In this document: in pieces, positions 20,102 through 29,474 of the stretch
Layout: each line of letters opens with the position of its first letter
How positions within the stretch are numbered: the stretch's first letter is position 1
DNA from: Candidatus Streptomyces philanthi
GTDB taxonomy: Bacteria; Actinomycetota; Actinomycetes; Streptomycetales; Streptomycetaceae
DNA length: 64,000 bases
Direction of reading: 5' to 3'
Assembly (NCBI GenBank): GCA_018114805.1
Contig: CP073042.1
Location: 1,922,001 to 1,986,000, forward strand
Position numbers and translations under genes: made by a program
Notes under the pieces: model-generated
The model's input: only the letters and a program-made list of their open reading frames with translations
The model's database searches: none
What the model was told of the DNA's origin: nothing

Positions 20102-21138
20102 ATGCGGGCAGCGTTCATGTACGAGGCCGGAGACCTGCGTGTCCTGGACGCGCCGGACCCGGTGATCGAGCAGCCAACCGACGCGGTCGTGCGCATCCTG
20201 CGCTCCTGCGTGTGCAGCACAGACCTGCACCCCTACCACTCCATGACCACCGACGAGGGGCCCCGGGCGATGGGCCACGAGTTCGTCGGCGTCGTCGAGG
20301 AACTCGGCTCCGACGTCTCCGGCTTCCGCCGCGGCGACCTGGTGGTCTCCCCGTTCTTCTTCGCCGACAACACCTGTGAGTACTGCCGCGCCGGCCTGCA
20401 CACCGCCTGCCCCAACGGCGGCTGGTACAGCGCGGACGGAGTCAACGGCGCCCAGGCCGAGGCCGCGCGCGTCCCGCAGGCCCAGGGCACGCTGGTGAAG
20501 CTGCCGGCCGACGCGGACGACGCGCTGCTCTCGTCGCTGTTGACCCTCGCCGACGTGTACGGCACCGGCTACCACGCCGCCAAGCAGGCCGGCGTACGCC
20601 CCGGCGACGCGGTCACGGTGATCGGCGACGGCGCGGTGGGCCTGCTCGCCGTGCTGTCGGCCAGGCAACTCGGCGCGGAGGGGATCATCCTGATGGGTGG
20701 CCACAAGGACCGCACCGACATCGGCCGCCTCTTCGGCGCCACCGACGTCGTCCCCGAGCGCGGCGAGGAGGGCATCGCCGCCGTCCGCGAGCTGACAGGC
20801 GGCCACAGCACGCGCGCCGTCTGGAGGCCGTCGGCCACCTGCCGGCGTACGAGATGGCCGTCGGCGTCGTGCGCGCCGGCGGCGTGATCAGCCGGGTCGG
20901 GGTGCCGCAGTACGAGCAGGCACCGGTCGGTTTCGACAGCCTGTTCGGCACGAACGTCACACTGACCGGCGGGCCCGCGCCGGTGCGCGCCTACATAGAC
21001 GCGCTGCTGCCCGGCGTGCTGGACGGCACGGTCAACCCCGGCCGCGTCTTCGACCGCACCCTCTCGCTGGAGGAGACCCCCGAGGGGTACCGGGCCATGG
21101 ACCGGCGCGAGGCGCTGAAGGTCATGATCACGCTCTGA
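20102..21138 (+). pseudogene. Zinc-dependent alcohol dehydrogenase, one-base deletion
   Basis: A medium-chain dehydrogenase/reductase that oxidises an alcohol with NAD(P). The catalytic zinc site is visible in CSTDLHPYHS and GHEFVGVVEELG; the structural-zinc lobe is reduced to CEYCRAGLHTACP. The Rossmann glycine motif is VIGDGAVGLLAV. The ATG at 20102 follows GAGAGGTCCC. At about 20815 one C is missing (GCCGTCTGG for GCCGTCCTGG), so the frame changes inside the expected AVLEAVGH. The remainder, ending EALKVMITL, reads to 21138. Substrate unknown. It starts close behind the damaged hydrolase and may share its transcript. Confidence 0.8.
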
Positions 21139-21213
21139 GCCACCGCCGTGGGACCCGGCCCGCCGGGCCCGCCGCGCGCGGCGACGGGGTCCGCGCACAG
21201 TCGTTCCAGGGGG

Positions 21214-22150
21214 TCAGTACTGCGCCTGGAGGTGGTCCCAGAACCCGTCCCGTACCGCCCGGCGCAGGTCGGCGTGGGCCCGTGGCGAGAGCTGGAGCAG
21301 CGCCTCGGCCTCGATGAGCAGCTCCTGTTCGACCGAGCCCGGCAGGTAGGGGTGGCCGGGCAGCAGGTCGGCGAGGGCGCCCCAGCCGCGGCTGGCCAGC
21401 CACTGCGCGGCCACCTGCGCCCCGACGAAGCGCACGTCCTCGGGCTGGGCAGGTGGCCGGGCCCCGCCTCGCCCGAAAGCTCGGTGACCACGGCCCGGCG
21501 CATCACGTACGGCTTGCAGAACTCCAGGTCGAAGGTGCGCTGGCTGTCGACCTCCCAGAGCAGCGGCTGGGCCTGGTTTGCGCCCGGTGGCCGCCTCGAT
21601 GCCCCACAGGTGCACCCGCGCCCCGTACCCCGTAGCCCTGGGCCGCCTCCACCGCCGAGACCAGGTCCTCGTCGCCGCCGACGAGCACGGCGTCGCCGAT
21701 CGTCCGGTGCCGCGCGAGGGACTCCAGGTCGATGCGGATCAGCGAGTCGACGCCCTCCTTCTGCTGGTTGTTGGCGTTGAGGTTGCCGAGCCTGACCTTG
21801 ACGTCGGGCAACTCGGCGATGCGCTGCTGCTCGGTGGTGTGGATGCGCCGGCGCGCGCCGTCGTACCAGTACACCCGCAGCAGCCGGATGTCCGGGAAGA
21901 TCGTGCGGGCCCGGTCGATGTATGCCTCGATCAGGCCCTCGGTGTCCAGTTCGAAGGCCCTGCGGTCCTCGGTGCCGGTGACCAGCCGGCCGGCCGCCGC
22001 GTACACGTACCCGGCGTCCACGAAGATCGCGTGCGTGGAGGGCGTCGTGGCGACCTCGGCCAGCACCCGCTGGAGCAGTTCGTTGGTGCGCTCGATCCCC
22101 GCGGCGATCGCAGCCAGGTCGGCCCCGCCCGGGGGCTCGACGTCATGCAT
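21214..22150 (-). pseudogene. NYN (LabA/DUF88-type) domain protein, frameshifted
   Basis: NYN domains have a PIN-like nuclease fold with Asp clusters at the metal site. Here they appear as AIFVDAGYVY, RVYWYDG, KEGVDSLIRIDL and VLVGGDEDLVSAVEAA. The C-terminal part forms a small helical domain (EDVRFVGAQVAAQWL, LIEAEALLQLSPRAHADLRRAVRDG). ATG 22150 is chosen for GGAAGGGG upstream; homology begins there. Three indels lie after the NYN core: a seven-base insertion near 21645 in GVRVHLWG, an added C near 21583, and a missing base near 21450. The gene is divergent from the 50-residue peptide gene across a palindrome-rich spacer. Confidence 0.75.
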
Positions 22151-22245
22151 GGCGGCCCCTTCCGGGCCATGACGCAGCAAACACAATCACTCCTGTTACG
22201 TACAGTAATTAGCATGTCGAAAAATTTCCTTAGCGTAGGGAATGT

Positions 22246-22302
22246 TTGCTCGGAGCAACTCGTTGTTCCCATGTGAACGCCTCGCAAGGTGGCGAAGCGT
22301 TC
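22246..22302. promoter_or_regulatory. Two palindromes between NYN gene and small peptide gene
   Basis: TTGCTC-G-GAGCAA at 22246-22258 is a perfect palindrome. Just after it, 22275-22302 holds GAACGCCTCGC and GCGAAGCGTTC around a six-base loop, matching with one mismatch. The neighbouring stretch 22195-22245 is AT-rich (TTACGTACAGTAA at about 22197-22209). Together these look like a divergent control region, with the second repeat able to form a leader hairpin in the peptide message. Confidence 0.45.
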
Positions 22303-22348
22303 GACTACTCACAGTTCTCCTCAGGAGGATCAGACGAAGGGAGAAGCC

Positions 22349-22501
22349 TTGCGCTTCGAGATCATGCGCCTTGAAGACATCGACGGCACCGCCGTGGAGA
22401 GCACTGTCGTGGACGGCGCCTCCGTCAACCGGATCGTGCAGCAGGCCGCCTCTGTCGGCCGGCGCATCTACATCCGTCCAGCCGACTCCGCCGCCCGGTA
22501 A
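22349..22501 (+). CDS. Conserved 50-residue peptide of unknown function
   Basis: A TTG start at 22349 preceded by AGGGAGAAGCC gives a 50-residue protein: MRFEIMRLEDIDG at the N-terminus, SVNRIVQQAASVGRR helix in the middle, IYIRPADSAAR at the end. The alternation of hydrophobic and charged residues suggests a folded mini-domain, with no signal peptide, Cys or membrane segment. I recall closely similar short proteins in other Streptomyces but no assigned role. It has its own leader, palindromes and a very strong terminator, and faces the NYN-domain gene. Confidence 0.6.
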   Translation: MRFEIMRLEDIDGTAVESTVVDGASVNRIVQQAASVGRRIYIRPADSAAR

Positions 22502-22534
22502 CACGACCGGTCGCCGCACGACGACGCAGCCCAC

Positions 22535-22579
22535 ACGCGAGGCGCCCCCGTAACACCACACGGTACGGGCGCCTCGCGT
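22535..22579 (+). terminator. Strong hairpin terminator after the small peptide gene
   Basis: Thirteen-base perfect arms ACGCGAGGCGCCC (22535-22547) and GGGCGCCTCGCGT (22567-22579), with an inner CCG/CGG pair; 34 bases past the TAA. Confidence 0.7.
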
Positions 22580-22782
22580 CGTTGTACGCCAGCCGCCGAA
22601 CACCGCTCCCCCACCCTCCCCGCGTCCGGCGCGCGCCTTCGCTCCCCCCGCGCGTACGCCCGCGCATCGAGGCACGGGCCAGGGGCTCGGCGCTGCGAAC
22701 GCCCGCACGAACGACGACCGCGCCCGGATCCCGGGGACAACGGGATCGGGGCGCGGCTGTACGGGGCGGCGGGCCGTGTACC

Positions 22783-23387
22783 TCAGGCCGCCTGGATGAA
22801 CTGGGTGATCCCGTTCGCGATCTGCTGGACGGCGCTGGCCGACAGCATCATGCCGGCCAGCCGGGTCACCAGCACCACGCCGCCGTCCTTGATGACCCGG
22901 ATGATCAGCAGCGAATAGCGCATGACCAGCCAGAGCGCCACGTGCATGGCCACGATCGCCGACCACACCGAGAGCTGACCGCCGAACCCGTCGGCGTGCT
23001 GCACCGCCAGGATCACCGAGACGATCGCGCCGGGCCCCGCGAGAAGCGGCATGCCCAGCGGCACGAGCGCCACGTTGACGTCCTTGGTCTGGGTCGGCTC
23101 CTCGGACTTGCCCGTCAGCAGGTCGAGGGCGATGAGCAGCAGGAGCAGCCCGCCCGCGACCATCAGCGCCGGCACCGACACGTGCAGGTAGTCCAGGATC
23201 TGCTGGCCGCAGATGCTGAAGAGGGTGATGACGCTGAACGCCACGGTCGCCGCCTGCCACGCCATCTTGCGCTGCACCTTCAGGGGGCGCCCAGAGGTCA
23301 GCCCGAGGAAGATCGGCGTGATGCCAGGGGGTCCATGATGACGAAGAGGGTGAGGAAGAGGGAGCCGAAGAGGGCGAAGTCGAACAC
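22783..23387 (-). pseudogene. MarC/UPF0056 family membrane protein, one-base deletion
   Basis: Integral membrane protein of the MarC family (about 201 residues, six helices). It reads FDFALFGSLFLTLFVIMDP, then in the next frame PGITPIFLGLTSG, MPLLAGPGAIVSVIL (the second copy of the family repeat), and a C-terminal LMLSASAVQQIANGI-type helix. The function of MarC proteins is not established despite the old link to antibiotic resistance. The break is a shortened C run near 23330: five Cs where six are needed for DPPGITP. The GTG start at 23387 follows AAGG. Confidence 0.8.
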
Positions 23388-23763
23388 GATGTGCCTTGCG
23401 AGGAGAGAGCCGGGGCCTGGGACAGGCCAGGGGACGGAGCGGACGGGACAGGGACCGGACGAAACGAACGGCAGGAAAGGCGAGAGGGACGAGGGGTGAG
23501 GGAGGGGTGAGGGCGGGCCGGCGGCGGAGGCGCCCCGCAGCGGCCCGTAGCGCGCCGCCGGCGGGGGCGCTGCCCCGCGCACGCCGGCGGTCGCGACCGC
23601 CGGCACCACGACGCACACCGGGCCCCGCCCGGTCGGGGCGGGAGCGCGGCGTGGCGCGGAACGCGCGTCAGTGGGCGTGCGGCGGCCTCTGACGGCCTGG
23701 GAGGCGGGGACGCACCCGGCCGAAGCGCGGGCGTCGAGCGGCGGCTACGGGGCGCGGACGGGC

Positions 23764-24657
23764 TCAGCCACCGGTGCCCGGCACCGGGAAGGCGCCGGTC
23801 GCACGGCGGATGATCTCGCCGTAGACCTCCGGGTCGGTGGTGTACTCGCCGAGGCGACAGGTCTTGCGGCTGCCGTGGTAGTCGCTGGAGCCGGTGGCGA
23901 GCAGCCCGAGGTCGGCGGCGAGGCCGCGCAACTGGGCCCGGGTCGGCTCGTCGTGGTCCATGTGGTCGACCTCGATGCCGTCCAGGCCCGCCGATGCCAG
24001 CTCGGCTATCGCGCTCTCGGGTACGCACTGGCCCCGCTTGAGCGCCAGCGGATGGGCGCAGACGGTGACCCCGCAGGCGGCCTTGACCAGGCAGATCGCG
24101 TCGAACGGGTCCAGTTCGTGCTTCTCGACGTAGGCCCGCCCGTCGTTGGCGAGCCACTGCGGGGTGAAGGCGTCGGAGACGCTGGGCACGATGCCGAGTT
24201 CGACCATGGCCGCGGCCACGTGCGGCCGACCGACCGCGCCATCGCCGGCGATCCGGGCGACCTGCTCCCAGGTCACGGGCGCGCCGAGGGCGCGCAGCTT
24301 GTCCACCATGGCCCGGGCGCGCGGCACCCGGTCGTCCCGGACCAGCTCGCGCTCGCGGGCCAGCTCGGGCTCGTGCGGGTCGAAGAGGTAGGCCAGCATG
24401 TGCAGGCTGACGCTGTCGGGAGCGTCGCCGTCCACGGCGGAGCCGCCGGGCAGCCGCAGCCGGCAGGAGAGTTCGGCGCCGGTGACCAGGGTGAGCCCGG
24501 CCGGCAGCGCCCGGCGCGCCTCGGCGTACCCGGCCACGGTGTCGTGGTCGGTCAGCGCGACGACGTCAAGGCCGCTGGCCGCGGCGTTGCGCACCAGCTC
24601 AGCGGGGGTGTCCGTGCCGTCGGACGCGGTGGAGTGGGTGTGCAGGTCGATGCGCAC
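23764..24657 (-). CDS. PHP domain metal-dependent phosphoesterase
   Basis: An intact 297-residue PHP-domain protein. Metal-binding motifs appear in order: DLHTHSTASDG (residues 4-14), ALTDHDT, ELSC, AHPLALKRG and SSDYHG. These coordinate a metal cluster; family members hydrolyse phosphoesters such as 3',5'-bisphosphonucleotides or small RNAs (YciV/RNase AM-like), which is a plausible role here. GTG 24657 is chosen because GGAG lies at good spacing and the protein begins directly with the metal motif. It lies downstream of the DUF6758 gene on the same strand. Confidence 0.88.
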   Translation of the reverse strand: MRIDLHTHSTASDGTDTPAELVRNAAASGLDVVALTDHDTVAGYAEARRALPAGLTLVTGAELSCRLRLPGGSAVDGDAPDSVSLHMLAYLFDPHEPELARERELVRDDRVPRARAMVDKLRALGAPVTWEQVARIAGDGAVGRPHVAAAMVELGIVPSVSDAFTPQWLANDGRAYVEKHELDPFDAICLVKAACGVTVCAHPLALKRGQCVPESAIAELASAGLDGIEVDHMDHDEPTRAQLRGLAADLGLLATGSSDYHGSRKTCRLGEYTTDPEVYGEIIRRATGAFPVPGTGG

Positions 24658-24868
24658 GACGCGGACTCCAGGGCGGTCTCGGGGGGACGACGGGGACGTC
24701 TTCACTGTACCGGGGCATAGCGGCCCCTTCGGCCACACAGTCGTACGAGAGGAACTACAGCGCGCCCGGCGGGTGCGGCCGGGCCCGGCCGTACCGACGC
24801 GTCGTCGGCTCCCCGTCACACCCCGCCCGGGGCCGCGTCGGGGGCCGCGGCGGCCGCGCGCCGGCTGC

Positions 24869-25507
24869 TCAGGACAGCACGCGCGGCGACAGCGCGCCGC
24901 ACGGCAGCAGGTCCACCTCGGCGCCGGCGTCCCGCAGGTCGGTGAGGACGAACTCGTCGTAGAGCAGCACGCCGGCCTGCTCGGGCCAGACGATCACCCA
25001 CAGCCACAGGCCGCGGGCCTCGCCGGCGAAGACGGCGCGGTCCTCGGGGGCGCCGCTGACGTGCCCGAGCGGGGTGGGTCGGCCCGCGGCGTGCACCTTG
25101 GTGTGCGGGGGGCGGTCGACGCACATCATGGGGCCCGGGTCGAGGCCGTCGATCCCCGCGTACCGGGCGCCGAGGCCGACGCCCAGCTCCTCCGCGACCA
25201 ACAGCATCTCGCCGGCGCCGCCCAGCGGTCCGGGGCCCGAGCAGGCGACGGCGGTGGCCCGGCCGCCGCTGGGGTCGTCGCCGGCGGAGACGACGCCAGT
25301 GAACAGCCAGCCGACCGGCAGCGGCCACGGCATCCAGACCGGCACCTGGGCGCGGTTGACCACGACGGCGAGCGCCTGGACGCTCGGCGGCACGACCGGC
25401 TGGAGGGGGTGTACGGTTGCGTGCACGCCGCACTGCCAGGAGTCGGCGAATAGACCGGGCGCCCGCACCCGGCCACCGCACTTCGGGCTACTGGGTTCGC
25501 CCCTCAT
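24869..25507 (-). CDS. DUF6758 family protein
   Basis: A 212-residue soluble protein beginning MRGEPSSPKCGGRVRAPG with WQCGVH following, which is a short zinc-ribbon-like start, then VWMPWPLPVGWLFTGV and ending LLPCGALSPRVLS. I recognise it as the conserved Streptomyces family now called DUF6758. As I recall, most members have CPKC where this one has SPKC, so one zinc ligand may be lost. ATG 25507 matches the family start; TTG 25516 has the better-placed AGGA. It is divergent from the MFS gene. Confidence 0.75.
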   Translation of the reverse strand: MRGEPSSPKCGGRVRAPGLFADSWQCGVHATVHPLQPVVPPSVQALAVVVNRAQVPVWMPWPLPVGWLFTGVVSAGDDPSGGRATAVACSGPGPLGGAGEMLLVAEELGVGLGARYAGIDGLDPGPMMCVDRPPHTKVHAAGRPTPLGHVSGAPEDRAVFAGEARGLWLWVIVWPEQAGVLLYDEFVLTDLRDAGAEVDLLPCGALSPRVLS

Positions 25508-25599
25508 AGTCGTCAACGGTCCTCCCCCCTCGCCGCCGCGTCAAGGACGATCACCCGTCCGGCACGACTCACCAGGCAAAACTAAGTGCAGCTTGCATT

Positions 25600-25616
25600 A
25601 GTTAGCTGCGCTAACT
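25600..25616. promoter_or_regulatory. Palindromic operator candidate upstream of the MFS exporter
   Basis: Perfect AGTTAGC-TGC-GCTAACT in an AT-rich stretch, 56 bases before the MFS start, with a TAATAT-like -10 right after it (25616-25622). A second imperfect dyad, ACTAAGTGCA / TGCATTAGT, overlaps its left side. Such nested dyads are typical of MarR- or TetR-controlled exporters, but no regulator gene is adjacent. Confidence 0.5.
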
Positions 25617-25671
25617 TAATATGTGTAATTACCAACGATCTCTGGACGACGTGAGACCCAAGGAGAAGGGC

Positions 25672-27002
25672 ATGCGCAGCGCGCGTGACGACGCCGACGA
25701 GGACCCCTTCGACGCCGGCAGCGGCCGGGGCATACTGCGCCAGCCGAAGGCGGTCTGGGCGACCGCCGGCGCCTCGGTCGTGGCCTTCATGGGCATCGGC
25801 CTGGTCGACCCGATCCTGCCGTCCATCGCGGGCGGCCTGGACGCCTCGCCCAGCCAGGTGTCCCTGCTGTTCACCTAGTACTTCCTGCTGACCGCCGTGG
25901 CGATGCTGGTCACCGGGTACGTCTCCAGCCGCATCGGGGGCCGCCGGACGCTGCTGGTCGGGCTCGCGCTGGTGGTCGTCTTCGCGGCGCTCTCGGGCAC
26001 TGCGACCTCGGTCGGCCAGCTCGTCGGCTTCCACGCCGGCTGGGGCCTGGGCAACGCGCTCTTCGTCTCCACGGCGTCTCCACGGCGCTGGCCGTCATCG
26101 TGGGCGCGGCGCACCCCGTGGGCCCGCGCGACGCGGACGGGAAGCAGGCGAGCGGCAGCGCGACGGCGATCCTGCTGTACGAGTCGGCGCTCGGGCTCGG
26201 CATGGCCTGCGGGCCGCTGCTCGGCGCGGTCCTCGGCGACCTGAAGTGGCGCTACCCGTTCTTCGGCACCGCGGTGCTGATGGCGGTCGGCTTCCTGGCC
26301 ATCAGCGTCTTCCTGCGCGAACAGCCCGTGCCGGCCCGCAAGACCGCGCTGCTCGACCCGTTGCGGGCGCTCGGGCACGGCGGGCTCGCCTCGGCCACCG
26401 CGTCGGCCTTCTTCTAGAACTACGCGTTCTTCACCGTGCTGGCCTTCACCCCGTTCGTGCTCGACATGTCGCCGTACCGCTCGGGCGCGGTGTTCTTCGC
26501 CTGGGGCGCGCTGCTCGCCGTCTTCTCGGTGCTGGTCGCGCCCCGGCTCCAGGAGCGGTACGGCTCGCTACGGGTGCTCGCGGCCTCGCTGGTGCTGATG
26601 GGCGCTGACCTGGTGGTGCTCGGCTACGGCGACCACACCACCACCATCGTCTGCACCGTCGCCTCGGGCGCGTTCATCGGCGTTAACAGCACAGTTGACA
26701 CCGAACTCGCCCTCGGCGTGTCGGACGCGCCGCGCCCGGTGGCCAGCGCGGGTTACAACTTCATGCGCTGGTTCGCCGCCGCGGCCGCGCCCTACCTGGC
26801 ACCCAAGATCGGGGAGTGGAGCGACCCGCACGCGCCGTTCTTGGTCGCCGCCGTCGCGGCCCTGGTCGGCGCCGGCATCGTGGTGGCCCGCCGCTCGGCC
26901 CTCACACTGCGGGCCGAGGAACTCGAACCGGCGCACGCGACACGGGACGGCGTCGGCGTGTTCGCCGAGCAACCGCCGCGCCCGGCGCCGGCGGCCGAGT
27001 AG
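25672..27002 (+). pseudogene. MFS drug-type exporter, two in-frame ambers and an 11-base duplication
   Basis: Twelve- to fourteen-helix major facilitator protein; the first helix (VWATAGASVVAFMGIGLVDPIL) and GYVSSRIGGRR loop are typical of drug exporters. ATG 25672 follows AAGGAGAAGGGC. TAG at 25876-25878 sits in LLFT-stop-YFLLTAVAML; a perfect tandem copy of TCTCCACGGCG (26066-26076, 26077-26087) shifts the frame after ALFVSTA; TAG at 26415-26417 sits in ASAFF-stop-NYAFF. Deleting one copy of the 11-mer gives a frame of exactly 440 codons to the stop at 27002, so only these three lesions disable it. Substrate unknown; it follows a palindromic control region. Confidence 0.8.
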
Positions 27003-27142
27003 CACCCCCACCGCGCCACCCCACGGCCCCCGTTGGGCCCCGTGGGCCGGCCGCCGCGCCGGCGCCCGGGGTGCGCTCGCTCACCCTGGCGCGCCCCGCG
27101 CCGGGCCCAACACCGAGCCCGCCGCGGGATGTTGACCGACCG

Positions 27143-27754
27143 TCAGTCCTCCAGTGAGACCGAGCGGCGCAGCGGGTCGCGCAGGTCCGTGCCGCGCGCC
27201 AGCCAGCGGGCCTCCAGGGCGCCCGCGCCGTGCACCCGCTTCCACGCCGCCTCGTTCGCCGTCATCGGCAGCAGCGGCAGGAACCGCACCGGGTCCATGG
27301 GCGCCGGCAGCTCCAGGTCCTCCACCAGGCCGCCGGGCTCGGCCACCAGGACGGAGCTGAACGGCGCGCCAGGCCACAGCGGCTCGCCCACGTCCAGCGA
27401 GCCGCCCGGCGCCACGATCACGCCCTCGACCTGCGGCGACGCGGCCAGTACGGCCAGCGGGCGGAGTGCCTTGTCGGTGTCGGCCCGCCGCGCCCGCACG
27501 GTCAGCAGCAGTTCGGCGCGGGGCCCGCGCACCGGGTCGGCGAGCGGGTCTGCGGGGTCCGCCCTGGGCTGGACCGACATGCCGAGGGTGGCGTAGCGCA
27601 CGACGCCGGCCCCGCCGCGGTCGCCGGCGGCGTCGCCCGTGAAGCGCAGCACCTCGATGCGGTCGGCGCCGACGAAGGTGATGGCAGCGCGGGCGTCCGG
27701 CTCGCCCAGCGCCATCCGCAACCGGGCTTCGACCAGCTCAAGAACATTCGCCAT
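27143..27754 (-). CDS. Suppressor-of-fused (SUFU) domain protein
   Basis: Intact, 203 residues. The sequence has the bacterial SUFU-like layout: an N-terminal helix (VLELVEARLRMALG), strands with ELLLTVRAR, and the C-terminal ELPAPMDPVRFLPLLPMTANEA followed by LEARWL, which is the typical SUFU end. Bacterial members are soluble and of unknown role, often linked to polymorphic toxin immunity; no toxin gene is next to this one. ATG 27754 has no clear ribosome site and may be leaderless. It converges on the MFS gene. Confidence 0.78.
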   Translation of the reverse strand: MANVLELVEARLRMALGEPDARAAITFVGADRIEVLRFTGDAAGDRGGAGVVRYATLGMSVQPRADPADPLADPVRGPRAELLLTVRARRADTDKALRPLAVLAASPQVEGVIVAPGGSLDVGEPLWPGAPFSSVLVAEPGGLVEDLELPAPMDPVRFLPLLPMTANEAAWKRVHGAGALEARWLARGTDLRDPLRRSVSLED

Positions 27755-28238
27755 GCGGCGAGCATAGAACCCGTATCGAAGAGGCAAAGCGGCACGCCGG
27801 GGCCACACCCCTGGTAGCCTTGGCGCGTGATCAGGGACGTACCTCGTCCCCTACGGGGGACCGGCCGGAGGAGGTGGGGCTGCGGTGGATCATAGTCGAC
27901 CGTGCAATACCGACTGTTCTCCCGTCCTCTCGCTCGGTACGTTTCCCTTCTCTCGGTGATCTGCTGCCTTCCGTACCCGGCTGCCACGGGGTGAAACCCC
28001 GCTCCGGCAAGGAAGTTGAGGAGTCTTTCGCGCCCGCGCCTTTCGCACGGAAGAGCATGCCCTACCGCTTCATTCCGTCTTTCCGTGTTCCGCCACCCGT
28101 GGAACACGTCAGCGCCCAGCTCATGGAGTGCCATCCGCTTTGCGGACGTACGGCTCGATGACGCACCGTACGTCGACCTTCCGGATCGCGCTGCGCCCCG
28201 CGCTCTGCCGCTGACGACCGGCCCGCTGAGGAGTCCGT
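27755..28238. other. Long leader region between SUFU gene and corA
   Basis: A 484-base spacer with lower GC than its surroundings between two divergent genes. It holds a small hairpin CGGGG-TGAAA-CCCCG near 28000 and no convincing coding frame. I looked for an M-box magnesium riboswitch here and could not identify its conserved core. It probably contains both promoters and a long corA 5' leader. Confidence 0.4.
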
Positions 28239-29363
28239 ATGTCGATGATTCGTGACCTGCGCGCAGCCGTCCGCCCCGCCCTGCGGCGAGGGCATTCCGT
28301 GAACGAGTACGACGCCACCCGCGACCCGTCCGTCACCAGCGCCGTCGTGGACTGCGGCGTCTACCGCGACGGCCGACGGGTCAGCGACCACGTCAGCCCG
28401 ACCGAGGCGATAGCCCGGGTGCGCGCCGAAGGAGGCTTCGCCTGGATCGGGCTGCACGAGCCGACGGAGCGCGAATTCTCCGGCATCGCACAGGAGTTCG
28501 GCCTGCACCCGCTGGCCGTCGAGGACGCCGTCCACGCCCACCAGCGGCCCAAGCTGGAGCGGTACGACGACACGCTGTTCACCGTCTTCAAGACCATCCA
28601 CTACGTCGAGCACGCGGAACTCACCGCCACCAGCGAGATCGTCGAGACCGGCGAGGTGATGTGCTTCACCGGCCGGGACTTCATCGTCACCGTCCGGCAC
28701 GGCGGCCAGGGCTCGCTGCGCGCCCTGCGCCACCGCCTCCAGGACGACCACGACCTGCTGGCCAAGGGCCCGTCGGCGGTGCTGCACGCCATCGCCGACC
28801 AGCTGGTGGACGGGTACATCGCGGTGGCCGACGCCGTGCAGGACGACATCGACGAGGTGGAGATCGACGTCTTCTCCGCCACGAACGGCGCCACCAAGGG
28901 CGGTCGCGCCTCCACGCGCGGCGGTGACGCGGGGCGGATCTACCAGCTCAAGCGCGAGGTGCTGGAGTTCAAGCGGGCCGTCTCACCGCTGTTGCGGCCG
29001 ATGCAGTTGCTGAGCGAGCGCCCGATGCGGCTGGTGGACCCGGACATCCAGAAGTACTTCCGAGACGTGGCCGACCACCTGGCCCGGGTCAACGAGCAGG
29101 TGCTCTCCTTCGACGACCTGCTCAACTCGATCCTCCAGGCCAACCTGGCCCAGGCGACCGTCGCGCAGAACGAGGACATGCGCAAGATCACCGCATGGGC
29201 AGCCATCATCGCCGTGCCCACGATGATCTGCGGCGTGTACGGCATGAACTTCGAGCACATGCCGGAGCTGCGCTGGAAGTACGGCTATCCGGCGGTGCTC
29301 ACGCTCATCGTGGGCATCTGTTTCACCATCCACCGCGGCTTCAAGCGCAACGGCTGGCTGTAG
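28239..29363 (+). CDS. corA: Magnesium/cobalt transporter CorA
   Basis: An intact 374-residue CorA-type divalent cation channel: a long cytoplasmic N-terminal domain, the stalk helix with VNEQVLSFDDLL, and two C-terminal membrane helices. The pore signature GMN lies at residues 335-337 within CGVYGMNFEHMPE, and the basic tail GFKRNGWL is normal. It lets Mg2+ flow into the cell as a pentamer. ATG 28239 follows GAGGAGTCCGT. A cytoplasmic MgtE-like protein is encoded 5 kb downstream, so magnesium handling is a local theme. Confidence 0.92.
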   Translation: MSMIRDLRAAVRPALRRGHSVNEYDATRDPSVTSAVVDCGVYRDGRRVSDHVSPTEAIARVRAEGGFAWIGLHEPTEREFSGIAQEFGLHPLAVEDAVHAHQRPKLERYDDTLFTVFKTIHYVEHAELTATSEIVETGEVMCFTGRDFIVTVRHGGQGSLRALRHRLQDDHDLLAKGPSAVLHAIADQLVDGYIAVADAVQDDIDEVEIDVFSATNGATKGGRASTRGGDAGRIYQLKREVLEFKRAVSPLLRPMQLLSERPMRLVDPDIQKYFRDVADHLARVNEQVLSFDDLLNSILQANLAQATVAQNEDMRKITAWAAIIAVPTMICGVYGMNFEHMPELRWKYGYPAVLTLIVGICFTIHRGFKRNGWL

Positions 29364-29474
29364 CTGTCCGTACCGACGGACGCGGGGCCCGCGCGGGCCG
29401 GCCGACGAGAGGGTGGGCCGGCCGGGGCCGCTGCCACGCGGTCACGGCGGCTCGCGGCGGTGGGCCGGTCGGGC

